Source: Andreprevotia lacus DSM 23236 | GTDB taxonomy: Bacteria; Pseudomonadota; Gammaproteobacteria; Burkholderiales; Chitinibacteraceae | NCBI RefSeq assembly: GCF_900176275.1 | Contig: NZ_FWXD01000001.1 | Location: forward strand, 1-64,000 | Length of the DNA: 64,000 bases | Direction of reading: 5' to 3' | Shown here: in pieces, positions 39,845 to 49,584 of the stretch | Position numbering within the stretch: the first letter of the stretch is position 1 | How the letters are laid out: every line of letters begins with the position of its first letter | Position numbers and translations under genes: made by a program | Notes under the pieces: model-generated | Databases searched by the model: none | Told to the model about the DNA's origin: nothing | The model's input: only the letters and a program-made list of their open reading frames with translations

Positions 39845-40063
39845 TTCTGAAGCGCCGAGCAGCACAGCCAAGCCCGGATGAAGGGGAGGGATGTTTGAGG
39901 CCCAAAGGGCCGAGTTACCGACCCGCGGGGCTTGGCGCGCAGCGCAGGGAACCCCGCAGGGGCGCTTTAGTAGGGTCGCCTGGGATTGTTAAGGGATGGG
40001 CGAGACCATCCCTTAACCTGTCCGCCGGGCGGAACCGGCACTTAAGAAGTGCGCCGCAGGCGC
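39845..40063. other. Structured non-coding segment with a chain of hairpins
   Basis: The 354-bp spacer between the orphan gene and the Anbu gene has no credible frame but many perfect inverted repeats. GCCAAGCCC (39867-39875) pairs with GGGCTTGGC (39928-39936) and encloses GGCCC/GGGCC (39899-39911). Next come CCCC/GGGG near 39952-39962, GTTAAGGGATGG/CCATCCCTTAAC (39988-40017, loop GCGAGA), TCCGCC/GGCGGA around 40021-40033, CACTT/AAGTG around 40039-40051, and GCGCC/GGCGC (40051-40063). No T-run makes any of them a classic terminator. Confidence 0.6.
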
Positions 40064-40113
40064 TTAACTGATGCCTCGGGTGATGCAGAAAAAAGCCGCC
40101 CGCAGTACGGCAC

Positions 40114-40845
40114 TTACTGCTCAAACCACCCTGCATCATCCAGCTCGCTGAACACCTGCCGCAACCCCGCCCCCCAGCGCTGGCGGATGCTGTTGAAGTA
40201 GGGGTCATGCTCAGTCACCCGATACGGCTTGGCCGGGGCATAGCTGTCGCGGCGATAGCTCAACACGTCCACCGGCAGGCCGACCGACAGATTGCTGCGT
40301 ATGGTCGAATCGAACGAAATCAGCGTGCACTTGAGCGCTTCCTTCAGCGCCGTGTCGTGGCGCACCACGCGGTCGATGATGGGTTTGCCGTATTTGGCTT
40401 CGCCGATCTGGAAGTAGGGCGTGTCCTCGGTGGCTTCGATGAAGTTGCCGGCGGCATAGACGTTGAACAGGCGCGGTGCTTCGCCATGGATTTGCCCGCC
40501 CAGCAGGATGGAACAGCTGAAATCGACGCCTTGCGTCATCTCGCCACCGCTGTCACGGGCGATCACTTCGCGCACCGCCTGGCCGACCAGTTCGGCGGCG
40601 GCGTACATGGTCGGTACGGTCAGCAGGCTGGCGCCGTCACCGCCGCAGCGACTGCGCAGCAGGCTGATCACGCTTTGCGTGGTGGCCAGGTTACCGGCAC
40701 TCAGCAACACCACCAGGCGCTCGCCGGCAGTTTCGAACACGTGCATCTTGCGGAAGGTGGCGATGTGATCGACCCCGGCATTGGTGCGCGAGTCGGAGGC
40801 AAACAGCAGCCCGTCTTGCAGGGCCATGGCAACGCAGTAAGTCAT
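40114..40845 (-). CDS. Proteasome-like peptidase, Anbu type
   Basis: The 243-aa product is an Ntn-hydrolase related to HslV and proteasome beta subunits. It starts MTYCVAMALQDGLLFASDSRTNAGVD; Thr2 would be the nucleophile once Met is removed. The DSRTN and FRKMHVFETAGERLVVLLSAGNLATTQ segments are typical of Anbu (ancestral beta subunit) proteins. It ends an operon with transglutaminase, alpha-E and ATP-grasp genes, the known Anbu neighbourhood. No unfoldase gene is adjacent. The in vivo substrate is unknown. Confidence 0.9.
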   Translation of the reverse strand: MTYCVAMALQDGLLFASDSRTNAGVDHIATFRKMHVFETAGERLVVLLSAGNLATTQSVISLLRSRCGGDGASLLTVPTMYAAAELVGQAVREVIARDSGGEMTQGVDFSCSILLGGQIHGEAPRLFNVYAAGNFIEATEDTPYFQIGEAKYGKPIIDRVVRHDTALKEALKCTLISFDSTIRSNLSVGLPVDVLSYRRDSYAPAKPYRVTEHDPYFNSIRQRWGAGLRQVFSELDDAGWFEQ

Positions 40846-40917
40846 GCGGTAAATCCGATAAAACCGGGGCAGATTCGCCCCATTGTACGCCAGCCACCCA
40901 GTGCGATAGTCGAGCGC

Positions 40918-41715
40918 CTATTGCTGCTGTGCCAGTGCTACGCGTGCCAGCGAATGCAGCGACTCCTGTCCGCCACCACGCCGCACGCCGCGCACCGGGC
41001 CGGCTTCGAGGTAATCAAGGCCGATGGCCAGCCGCACATAGCGCTCGTCCGGTATGCAGTTGTTGCTGACATCGAAACCATGCCAGTGCCCGCCGCAGCA
41101 GACTTCAGCCCAGGCGTGGCTGGCCACGTGGCCGTCGTGCTCGGTAAACAGATAGCCGCTCACATAGCGCGCCGGCAGGCCCAGTTGGCGGCAGGCGGCG
41201 ATGAACACGTGTGCGTGGTCCTGGCACACGCCCTGTCCCAGCGCAAAGGCGTCGGCAGCGGGCGTGCCGGCATGCGTGCCGCCCAGCCGGTAGGGCATGC
41301 GGTCGAGCAGGTCGGCCATCAGGTCGAGCAGTGCTTCGCGGCCGTGCCGGGCGATCAGGTTGCGGTAGGTGTCGGCAAACGCGCCCAACCCCGCATCGCA
41401 GCGGGTCAGCGGGGTGTCGCGCAGGAATAGCGCTGCGGGCAGGGTTGCATCGTCGGCAGCGGCTGTGGCCGGGTGGGTTTCCACCACGCCTTCGGCCACG
41501 ATATGAATCAGGTCGCGCGGCGTATCCAGCACCAGCAGGTGCTGCCGGTTGCCATAGGCATCCGTACCGGCACTGGCGGGAGCGGGCAGCGACAGTTGCC
41601 AGTCCACGATCCGCTGGCCGTCATCTAGCCGGGGTGTCAGCCGCAGCAATTGCGCGCTGTGCGCCAGCGTGCTGTCGTAGCGGTAGACGGTTTCATGATG
41701 GATGTGCAGGCGCAT
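40918..41715 (-). CDS. Transglutaminase-like cysteine peptidase-fold protein
   Basis: The 265-aa protein starts MRLHIHHETVYRYDSTLAHSAQLLRLTPR, the usual N-terminal domain of this family. The triad comes from LGQGVCQDHAHVFIAACRQLG (Cys), YVSGYLFTEHDGHVASHAWAEVCC (His) and HGFDVSNN (Asp). It probably cleaves or forms isopeptide-type bonds. It starts 2 bp after the alpha-E gene and 72 bp before Anbu, all on one strand. Confidence 0.9.
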   Translation of the reverse strand: MRLHIHHETVYRYDSTLAHSAQLLRLTPRLDDGQRIVDWQLSLPAPASAGTDAYGNRQHLLVLDTPRDLIHIVAEGVVETHPATAAADDATLPAALFLRDTPLTRCDAGLGAFADTYRNLIARHGREALLDLMADLLDRMPYRLGGTHAGTPAADAFALGQGVCQDHAHVFIAACRQLGLPARYVSGYLFTEHDGHVASHAWAEVCCGGHWHGFDVSNNCIPDERYVRLAIGLDYLEAGPVRGVRRGGGQESLHSLARVALAQQQ

Positions 41716-41717
41716 GA

Positions 41718-42644
41718 TCAGGCGGCTTTCAGATAGGCCTGGTAGATGCGGTCACCCAGCCCGTTGATGTCGATCAGCCGCTGGCTCAGATAGTCGTGCA
41801 GGCCATCGGCAACAATCTCGTCCACGCTGGCAAACTTGAGCTGTGCCAGCAGCGCGGCGGCATCGCGCTGCGCCAGCCGGCCGTTGTCGCCCTCGATCTG
41901 CGCCAGGATCTTGCAGATGGCCTCCAGGCAGGCGCGCAGCGAGCGTGGCAGGCGGGGTGACAGGATCAGCATCTCGGTCACCTGCCGGGCGGTGACGGCA
42001 TCGCGGTAGATTTCCAGATAGGCCTCGTAGGCCGACAGTGCCTTCAGCAAGGCGCTCCAGGCGTAATAGTCAGATGCGCTGGCTTCCACCTGCAGCAGGT
42101 GGGCTTTCACGTCCAGCAGGCGGGCGGTGTTGTCGGCGCGCTCGATGAAGGTGCCCAGCCGGATGAAGCTGTAGGCATCGCCGCGCAGGATGGTGCCATA
42201 GGTCACGCCACGGAACAGGTGCGAGCGCTCCTTCACCCAGTCGAAGAAGGCGCCGACGTTGTCGATGCCGCGCGTGGCGTAGTCGCGCGCTTCGATCCAG
42301 GTGGCGTTGATGTTCTCCCACATCTCGGCGGTGATCTTGCCACGCACCGCATGCGCGTTCTCGCGCGCCTGGCGGATGCAGCTGACGATGCTGGCGGGGT
42401 TGCTGCGGTCCAGTGCAACGAAGTGCAGCAGTTTTTCCGGCGTCAGCTCGTCGTGGCGGCGGTTGTATTCATCCAGCATTTCGGTGATGACCAGCGGTGC
42501 GCTGATCTCGGCGCGCGCGCCGTTCTGCGATTGCGGCAGCAGCGCCAGGCTGAAGCTCACGTCCAGCAAACGCGCCAAGTTTTCGGCACGCTCCAGATAG
42601 CGGCTCATCCAGTACAGGTGATCGGCGGTTCGGCTCAGCATCAT
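41718..42644 (-). CDS. Alpha-E domain protein
   Basis: The 308-aa helical protein begins MLSRTADHLYWMSRYLERAENLARLLDV, the signature of the alpha-E (DUF403) family. FIERADNTARLLDVKAHLL repeats the ER-x-EN-type motif in the middle. No catalytic activity is established. Members accompany circularly permuted ATP-grasp enzymes and may be their partner or peptide carrier. The start is 13 bp after the ATP-grasp gene. Confidence 0.92.
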   Translation of the reverse strand: MMLSRTADHLYWMSRYLERAENLARLLDVSFSLALLPQSQNGARAEISAPLVITEMLDEYNRRHDELTPEKLLHFVALDRSNPASIVSCIRQARENAHAVRGKITAEMWENINATWIEARDYATRGIDNVGAFFDWVKERSHLFRGVTYGTILRGDAYSFIRLGTFIERADNTARLLDVKAHLLQVEASASDYYAWSALLKALSAYEAYLEIYRDAVTARQVTEMLILSPRLPRSLRACLEAICKILAQIEGDNGRLAQRDAAALLAQLKFASVDEIVADGLHDYLSQRLIDINGLGDRIYQAYLKAA

Positions 42645-42657
42645 GTTCTCGTCTCCT

Positions 42658-44085
42658 TTACGCTTCCAGCACCCAGGCGTCCTTGGTGCCGCCGCCCTGC
42701 GATGAATTCACCACTAGCGAGCCACGCTGCAGCGCCACGCGCGCCAGTCCGCCCGGCACGATCTTGACGTCCTTGCCTGCCAGCACGAAGGGGCGCAGGT
42801 CGATATGGCGCGGCGCAATGCCTTCCTCGACAAAGGTCGGGCAGGTCGATAGTGCCAGGGTGGGCTGGGCGATGTAATTGGCCGGATCGGCGATCAGTCG
42901 GGCACGGAAGTCGTCGATCTCGGCGCGGCTGGCCTTGGGGCCGATCAACATGCCGTAGCCGCCGGCGCCGTGGACTTCCTTCACCACCAGTTCATCCAGG
43001 TGCGCCAGCACGTGCGACAGCTCGCTCGGGTTGCGGCACTGCCAGGTGGGTACGTTGTTGAGCAGCGGTTCTTCGCTCAGATAAAAGCGCACCATGTCCG
43101 GTACATAGGGGTAAATGGATTTGTCGTCGGCCACGCCGGTACCGATTGCATTGGCCAGTACCACATTGCCGGCGCGATACGCCGCCAGCAGACCGGGCAC
43201 CCCCAACATGGAATCGGGGCGGAAAGCCAGTGGGTCGAGGAACACGTCGTCGACGCGGCGGTAGATCACGTCCACCTGCTTGTGGCCGGCTGTGGTGCGC
43301 ATGTAAACGCGTTCGTTGCGCACGAACAGGTCACGCCCCTCCACCAGCTCCACGCCCATTTGCTGTGCGAGGAAGGCATGCTCGAAATAGGCGCTGTTGA
43401 AATGCCCCGGTGTGAGCACCACCACGGTCGGGTTGTCGGCATGGGTGGCATGGCGCAAGGTATCCAGCAGCAAGCTGGGGTAGTGCTCGACAGGCGCGAC
43501 GGCATGGCGGGCGAACAGCTCGGGGAACAGCCGCATCATCATCTTGCGGTTTTCCAGCATGTAGGACACGCCGGACGGCACGCGCAGATTGTCCTCCAGC
43601 ACGTAATACTGGCCGTCGTTGTGGCGGATAACGTCCACGCCGCTGATGTGCGAGTAAATGCCGTGCGGCAGGTTCACGCCGCGCATCGCGGTCTGGTATT
43701 GCGCGTTGGCCAGTACCTGTTCGGCCGGGATCAGCCCGGCCTTGAGGATGTGGCCCTCGTGATAGATGTCGTGCAGGAAGGCATTGAGCGCGGTCACGCG
43801 CTGGCGCAGGCCGGCCTCCAGCGTGCGCCATTCACCAGCGGGCAGGATGCGCGGGATGGTATCGAACGGAATCAGCCGCTCGGCATCCGGGTTGTCGCCG
43901 TACACGGCAAAGGTGATGCCGACGCGGTGGAACAGCAGCTCGGCTTCCTGGCGGCGCTGCGCCAGCGTGTCGGCGCTTTGCTGGTTGAGCCAGCGCAGGA
44001 ATTCATCGTAGTGGGGGCGCACGGAGAGATCGGCGCCGAGCATCTCGTCGTAAATACTGGCGGCAGGGGGTTCGATGCGGTGCAT
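42658..44085 (-). CDS. Circularly permuted ATP-grasp protein (type 2)
   Basis: The 475-aa protein matches the circularly permuted ATP-grasp family predicted to join amino acids into peptides. Recognisable parts are YDEMLGADLSVRPHYDEF, GVDVIRHNDGQYYVLEDNLRVPSG (metal/ATP Glu-x-Asn) and VVKEVHGAGGYGMLIGPKAS (glycine-rich loop). The C-terminus has VLAGKDVKIVPGGLARVA. It is the first gene of the four-gene Anbu operon. The substrate is not known. Confidence 0.92.
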   Translation of the reverse strand: MHRIEPPAASIYDEMLGADLSVRPHYDEFLRWLNQQSADTLAQRRQEAELLFHRVGITFAVYGDNPDAERLIPFDTIPRILPAGEWRTLEAGLRQRVTALNAFLHDIYHEGHILKAGLIPAEQVLANAQYQTAMRGVNLPHGIYSHISGVDVIRHNDGQYYVLEDNLRVPSGVSYMLENRKMMMRLFPELFARHAVAPVEHYPSLLLDTLRHATHADNPTVVVLTPGHFNSAYFEHAFLAQQMGVELVEGRDLFVRNERVYMRTTAGHKQVDVIYRRVDDVFLDPLAFRPDSMLGVPGLLAAYRAGNVVLANAIGTGVADDKSIYPYVPDMVRFYLSEEPLLNNVPTWQCRNPSELSHVLAHLDELVVKEVHGAGGYGMLIGPKASRAEIDDFRARLIADPANYIAQPTLALSTCPTFVEEGIAPRHIDLRPFVLAGKDVKIVPGGLARVALQRGSLVVNSSQGGGTKDAWVLEA

Positions 44086-44270
44086 GGGGTCATCCTGGCG
44101 GTGCGAGATGCTGCTGTACTAGCAAGCTCCGCGCCAAGGCGCGTCATGCCCCGTATTTGCTGCATTGGCTGGCTGCAGGTGGCTAAATGCCCCTGCGGGC
44201 TTGCGCCAAAGCTGTGCATGCAGGCGTGCCGTCTGCAGTGCATTGCCCCGTTTTCAGGCGCCGCAAAGCA

Positions 44271-44294
44271 ACAGACCGCCAATCGGCGGTCTGT
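44271..44294. terminator. Hairpin downstream of the degV gene
   Basis: ACAGACCGCC pairs with GGCGGTCTGT over AATC, 19 bp past the DegV stop on the - strand. The following tract is only weakly T-rich. Confidence 0.55.
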
Positions 44295-44312
44295 GACAAA
44301 GCTGGCGTGCAA

Positions 44313-45251
44313 TCAGTCGAACGGGATTTCGTGTTCGGCGGCAAAGGCCAGTGCCAGCCCGCCCGCGCCGATGTTCACGCCGGCAGTCACGCTCATTTCG
44401 CTCACCAGCACGTCAACGCCGTGTCGCGCGGCGCAGGCCACCAGATCGACATAGCCGGGTAGCTGCGCGACCTCGGCCGGATCGCCGCCAAAGCTCACGG
44501 TGACGATGCTGGACAGCAGGTGCTTGCCCTCGATCAGCTTGATGGCGAGGTTGAACAGCTTGTTCACGCCGGCTTCAAAGCCGCGTACCTTGGCCACCGG
44601 GTGCGTATCGCCCTGGAAACCACGGATTACCGGCTTGATGTCGAGTGCACTGCCTAGCAGGTAGCTGGCCAGCCCCACGCTCTTGTCGCCCTTGCGGCGC
44701 GCATTGTTGCGCAGCTGGCTGAGGTCGGACGGGATCAGGAAAGCCTGCGTGCAGTGGCTCAATTGCTCAATGCGCGCGATGATGGCCGAGGTGGTGGCGT
44801 CCTGCTCGGCCAGCCGGGCTGCTTCGGCCACGATCAAACCCTGGCCGACAAACAGGTTCTGGCTGTCGAACACGCGCAGGCTGAATGGACGGGTATGGCC
44901 GGCGGCCTCGCGGATGGGGCGGTAGTCGGTAAGGATGGCACGCGCCGCCTGCGTGGCATTGTCGAAAATCTTGCTGCGCGAGCTCATCACTGTCAGGCAG
45001 AACACATAGTCGAATTCGACCACTAGTCGTTCCAGAAAGCGCTGGCTGATGGCGTCGACGCTGAATGGTTCGGACAGGTATTCGGCATCGCCCAGACTCT
45101 TGTAGAACTGCTGGGTGGCCTTGGGGTCACGCTTGTCGATGAAGGTGGTCTCACCGCTGCGGATCGTGATCGGCAGGATTTCGATCTGGTGCCGGTCGAG
45201 GAAAGCACGCGGCAGATCGCAGCAGGAATCGGTGACGATGCCGATACGCAT
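44313..45251 (-). CDS. DegV family fatty-acid-binding protein
   Basis: DegV proteins bind fatty acids and in Gram-positives supply the FakA kinase. The 312-aa product has MRIGIVTDSCCDLPRAFLDRH, ILPITIRSGETTFIDKRD and VMSSRSKIFDNATQAA, which line the lipid pocket in the family, and GRRKGDKSVGL-like ARRKGDKSVGLASYLLG. No FakA partner is nearby. The start is the ATG of MRIGIV; the longer frame runs through the upstream terminator. Confidence 0.9.
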   Translation of the reverse strand: MRIGIVTDSCCDLPRAFLDRHQIEILPITIRSGETTFIDKRDPKATQQFYKSLGDAEYLSEPFSVDAISQRFLERLVVEFDYVFCLTVMSSRSKIFDNATQAARAILTDYRPIREAAGHTRPFSLRVFDSQNLFVGQGLIVAEAARLAEQDATTSAIIARIEQLSHCTQAFLIPSDLSQLRNNARRKGDKSVGLASYLLGSALDIKPVIRGFQGDTHPVAKVRGFEAGVNKLFNLAIKLIEGKHLLSSIVTVSFGGDPAEVAQLPGYVDLVACAARHGVDVLVSEMSVTAGVNIGAGGLALAFAAEHEIPFD

Positions 45252-45359
45252 GGCAATACCTATGTAACAAAACGGTCGTGCATGATGTAAATGTGATATG
45301 CCGCTGTCAATCAGGCCAATACCAAAGCGACGGGTTTTAGCGACAGGCGGCGCAATGCA

Positions 45360-45383
45360 AAACGGGGGCTTGCGCCCCCGTTT
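45360..45383 (-). terminator. Terminator of the DUF945 gene
   Basis: AAACGGGGGC and GCCCCCGTTT form a perfect stem over TTGC. Read on the - strand it is followed by TTTTGC, 20 bp after the stop codon. Confidence 0.75.
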
Positions 45384-45402
45384 CTTTGCCATGAATTGCG
45401 GC

Positions 45403-46863
45403 TTACTTGGCGGGTTCTGCTGCGGCCGGGCTGCTGGCCGCCCACGGCATCGGCACGTTCACGCCATTGAGCGTAAAGGCACCCTTGCTGAGGTCGGCGG
45501 TGGCCGCCAGCATGTCGCCTTCGACGCGGATCAGCTTTTGCTCGGCCAGGCGGTTGATCTGGCCCTCGACGAACTGGCCGGCGAGGTAATCGAGATCGGC
45601 CTGCGAGATGCCCGAATCCGGCCCGCCAAACATGCGCGTGGCCTGCCAGGCGATCACGGTTTCCACCACCTTGCGCGGCACCTTGAAGTCGGCCTTGGCG
45701 TTGAGCTTTTTCACCAGCTCGACCGGCTTGTCGATATCACCACGCTGGAAGCCCTTGAGGCCCACCGAACCGTTGAAGTGGATGTCGCCATCCGGCAGCT
45801 TCACTTCCAGCTTGTCGATGGCCAGTTGCGGATCGTGCTCAAGCAGCGGCATGCCTTCATCGTGCGCCAGCTTGGAGAGCTGATCGGCAAACTGGTCACG
45901 CTTGATCGGTTTCTTCTGCAGCGCGGTGAAGGCGTCGCCCAGCTTGGCCAGCGTCGGGCCGTGCAGGTGGCGGGCACTGGCTTGCAGCTCGGCCGGGCCA
46001 TAGGGCTTGCCGTCCAGCACCAGCTTGGCCAGCTTGAATTCGGCTGTGCCGTCGATGAATTCGCCGTTCTCCACCAGCTTGCCGGTATAGCCGGCGTTTT
46101 CCAGACGCAGTTTGAGCGGCGTGCCTTCCTGCAGGTTCACGTCAAGGCTGTCGAAATGTGCCAGCGTCTGTCCCACCATCAGCCCGGTCTTGCCGCGCGT
46201 GTGATCGAGGGTAACTTGCAGGTTCTTGAAGTCGAACGTGCCCTTGCCCTTGGCTTCGCCGGACAGGCCGGGGGCATTCAGGTCGATCTTGACGCGATTG
46301 AAGTCGCCGCCGTAATCCACTGTGGTATCCAGCCCCAGCCACTTGGCCTTGACGCCGGAAATGGCTTCTTCGTAATCGAAACCCGGCACCTTGACCTTGA
46401 TCACGCCGTCGTCATCAAAACCGATGCGGTTCTCGATGCTGATCGGTGTCTTGTCGCCAAAGAACTTGTCCAGCAGCTTCTTGGTGGCCGGTGCGAACTC
46501 GAAGTCGGTGGTCACCACCGCCTTGTACGGGTGCAGGTTGAAGTGGCTCAGCAGCGGCAGCGGGCCGTGCGTGATGTGCTGGGTGTAGGTGACTTCGAAT
46601 TCCGGCAGCGGCTCGCCTTCCTTCTCCAGCGCAAAGCGGTACAGCTCGGGATTGACCTTGAGCGTGGTCTTTTCGGTCGAGCTGAACCAGCCGCGTTCGT
46701 ACTGGCGGTTCTTCACGATGAAATAGGGCAGGCCGGTCAGCCATTCGTGCTGCTTTTGCAGCGTGGTTTCGGCGGCAGCGCCGGCAAACCAGGCACCACC
46801 AACATAGCTGGCGGCCAGCACGACGACGGCGGCTGCACCAGCGATCAGAACGTTACGTTTCAC
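45403..46863 (-). CDS. YdgA-like DUF945 family protein
   Basis: The 486-aa protein starts with one hydrophobic helix (NVLIAGAAAVVVLAASYVGGAWF), a signal anchor or signal peptide. A long periplasmic part follows with FIVKNRQYERGWFSSTEKTTL and THGPLPLL, hallmarks of the YdgA/DUF945 family. A lipid- or envelope-related role is suspected for such proteins but not shown. It lies between purB and degV. The middle region resembles beta-rich AsmA/DUF-type segments. Confidence 0.85.
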   Translation of the reverse strand: MKRNVLIAGAAAVVVLAASYVGGAWFAGAAAETTLQKQHEWLTGLPYFIVKNRQYERGWFSSTEKTTLKVNPELYRFALEKEGEPLPEFEVTYTQHITHGPLPLLSHFNLHPYKAVVTTDFEFAPATKKLLDKFFGDKTPISIENRIGFDDDGVIKVKVPGFDYEEAISGVKAKWLGLDTTVDYGGDFNRVKIDLNAPGLSGEAKGKGTFDFKNLQVTLDHTRGKTGLMVGQTLAHFDSLDVNLQEGTPLKLRLENAGYTGKLVENGEFIDGTAEFKLAKLVLDGKPYGPAELQASARHLHGPTLAKLGDAFTALQKKPIKRDQFADQLSKLAHDEGMPLLEHDPQLAIDKLEVKLPDGDIHFNGSVGLKGFQRGDIDKPVELVKKLNAKADFKVPRKVVETVIAWQATRMFGGPDSGISQADLDYLAGQFVEGQINRLAEQKLIRVEGDMLAATADLSKGAFTLNGVNVPMPWAASSPAAAEPAK

Positions 46864-46886
46864 CCTGTGTAATCCCTTGCTTGGAT

Positions 46887-46907
46887 GGGCCGGCTGCGGG
46901 CCGGCCC
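46887..46907. terminator. Hairpin between purB and the DUF945 gene
   Basis: GGGCCGGC (46887-46894) pairs with GCCGGCCC (46900-46907). No T-run follows; weak support as a terminator of purB. Confidence 0.4.
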
Positions 46908-46923
46908 GGGCTGGATGCTGCGG

Positions 46924-48330
<1,407 letters not shown>

Positions 48331-48564
48331 CTAGCACAGCCAGATCACGCGCCTGCCCCCGCCCGGCGGGCAATACTTGCCAAGGGGGCGCAGCAATGCT
48401 GCCATGCAATAGTGCAGGCGCATTACTGCCGGGTGTGGCGCGTTGCGCATATATTGCAATGCAACGTGGAAAGCGGATGACTTTGGCCCGCGGCTGGCTG
48501 ACAATAGTCCTTACATAAAAAATGGACCGTATATACGAGTCCATCACGAGGATGGAGTAGATAA

Positions 48565-49449
48565 ATGGACAAGATTGCCGAACTGTCTCCTGAATGGCAG
48601 AGCTGGCTGCAGGACAATCTGGCACGCGGCTGCACGCCGCAGTCGCTGGTTGAAGTCATGGTGTCGCATCAATTCGAACCGATGTTCGCCAATGCGATCG
48701 TTTTTCACTTCAGCGCCTTGCGCCAGGTGCCGGCGGCACAGGCCTCGGAGCCCTCTGCCGGCCAGCGCGCAGCGCAAACCGGTTATCAATACGAAGCCCC
48801 CAGGCTGGCGCCCGCCGGCAACACCATCCAGACGCATGATCTGACCGTGCGTGTGGTCACCCGCATCAACAAGCCCTATGTGGTGGTACTGGAAAACGTG
48901 CTGACCGCGGAAGAGTGCGACGAAATGATCCGGCTGTCGTCGGACAAGCTCAAGCGCTCGATGACGGTTGATCCCAAGACCGGTGGCGATGCGGTGATTG
49001 CCGACCGTACCAGCTATGGTGCGTTCTTCGCGATCAACGAAAATCCGCTGATTGCCAATATCGACCGCCGCCTGGCCGAGCTGATGAGCTGGCCGGTGGA
49101 AAACGGCGAGGGCATCCAGATCCTCAATTACAAGGTCGGTGGGGAATACAAGCCGCACTTTGATTACTTCCCGCCCAGCGACGAAGGCAGCAAGGTGCAT
49201 CTTGGCCAGGGTGGCCAGCGGATTTCCACGCTGGTGATGTATCTGAACGACGTACCGGCCGGTGGCGAGACCATCTTCCCCGAGCTGGGCCTGGCCGTTG
49301 CGCCCAAGAAGGGCTCGGCGGTGTACTTCGAGTACTGCAACAGCCTCGATCAGGTTGACCCGCTCACCCTGCATGGCGGCAACCCGGTCATCGAAGGAGA
49401 GAAGTGGATCGCCACCAAGTGGCTGCGGCAGCATCGCTACGGCGGTTGA
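48565..49449 (+). CDS. 2-oxoglutarate/Fe(II) dioxygenase, prolyl 4-hydroxylase type
   Basis: The 294-aa protein has a P4Hc domain at about residues 90-290. The iron ligands are His and Asp in YKPHFDYFPP and the distal His in LTLHGGNPVIEG; a Lys in GEKWIATKWLR binds 2-oxoglutarate. FARHF-like GGQRISTLVMYLNDVPAGGET is family-typical. The first 60 residues (EWQSWLQDNLARGCTPQSLVEVM) form a helical N-terminal region. The protein substrate is not known; bacterial homologues can hydroxylate EF-Tu. The upstream 270 bp to purB show no clear promoter. Confidence 0.9.
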   Translation: MDKIAELSPEWQSWLQDNLARGCTPQSLVEVMVSHQFEPMFANAIVFHFSALRQVPAAQASEPSAGQRAAQTGYQYEAPRLAPAGNTIQTHDLTVRVVTRINKPYVVVLENVLTAEECDEMIRLSSDKLKRSMTVDPKTGGDAVIADRTSYGAFFAINENPLIANIDRRLAELMSWPVENGEGIQILNYKVGGEYKPHFDYFPPSDEGSKVHLGQGGQRISTLVMYLNDVPAGGETIFPELGLAVAPKKGSAVYFEYCNSLDQVDPLTLHGGNPVIEGEKWIATKWLRQHRYGG

Positions 49450-49474
49450 TGCGCAGAAGGTGGTTTGCGTTCGC

Positions 49475-49502
49475 AAGGCGAGGCTGCGGCCTCGCCTTTT
49501 TC
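49475..49502 (+). terminator. Terminator after the dioxygenase gene
   Basis: AAGGCGAGGC pairs with GCCTCGCCTT over TGCG, followed by further T residues. Confidence 0.8.
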
Positions 49503-49584
49503 AGTTCTTGGCCGCGCGGCAGGAAATTATGGTGCAGTGCAATAAAAGGGCTATGCTGAAGCCTGTACCCGAATCCGCAGGGGA

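Noticed and set aside
42970-44454. 494-codon + strand frame opposite the ATP-grasp gene
   Set aside because: No domain pattern, and the - strand gene is convincing.
48511-48535. TTACAT and TATATA as a promoter for the dioxygenase gene
   Set aside because: The spacing is 13 bp, too short for sigma-70.
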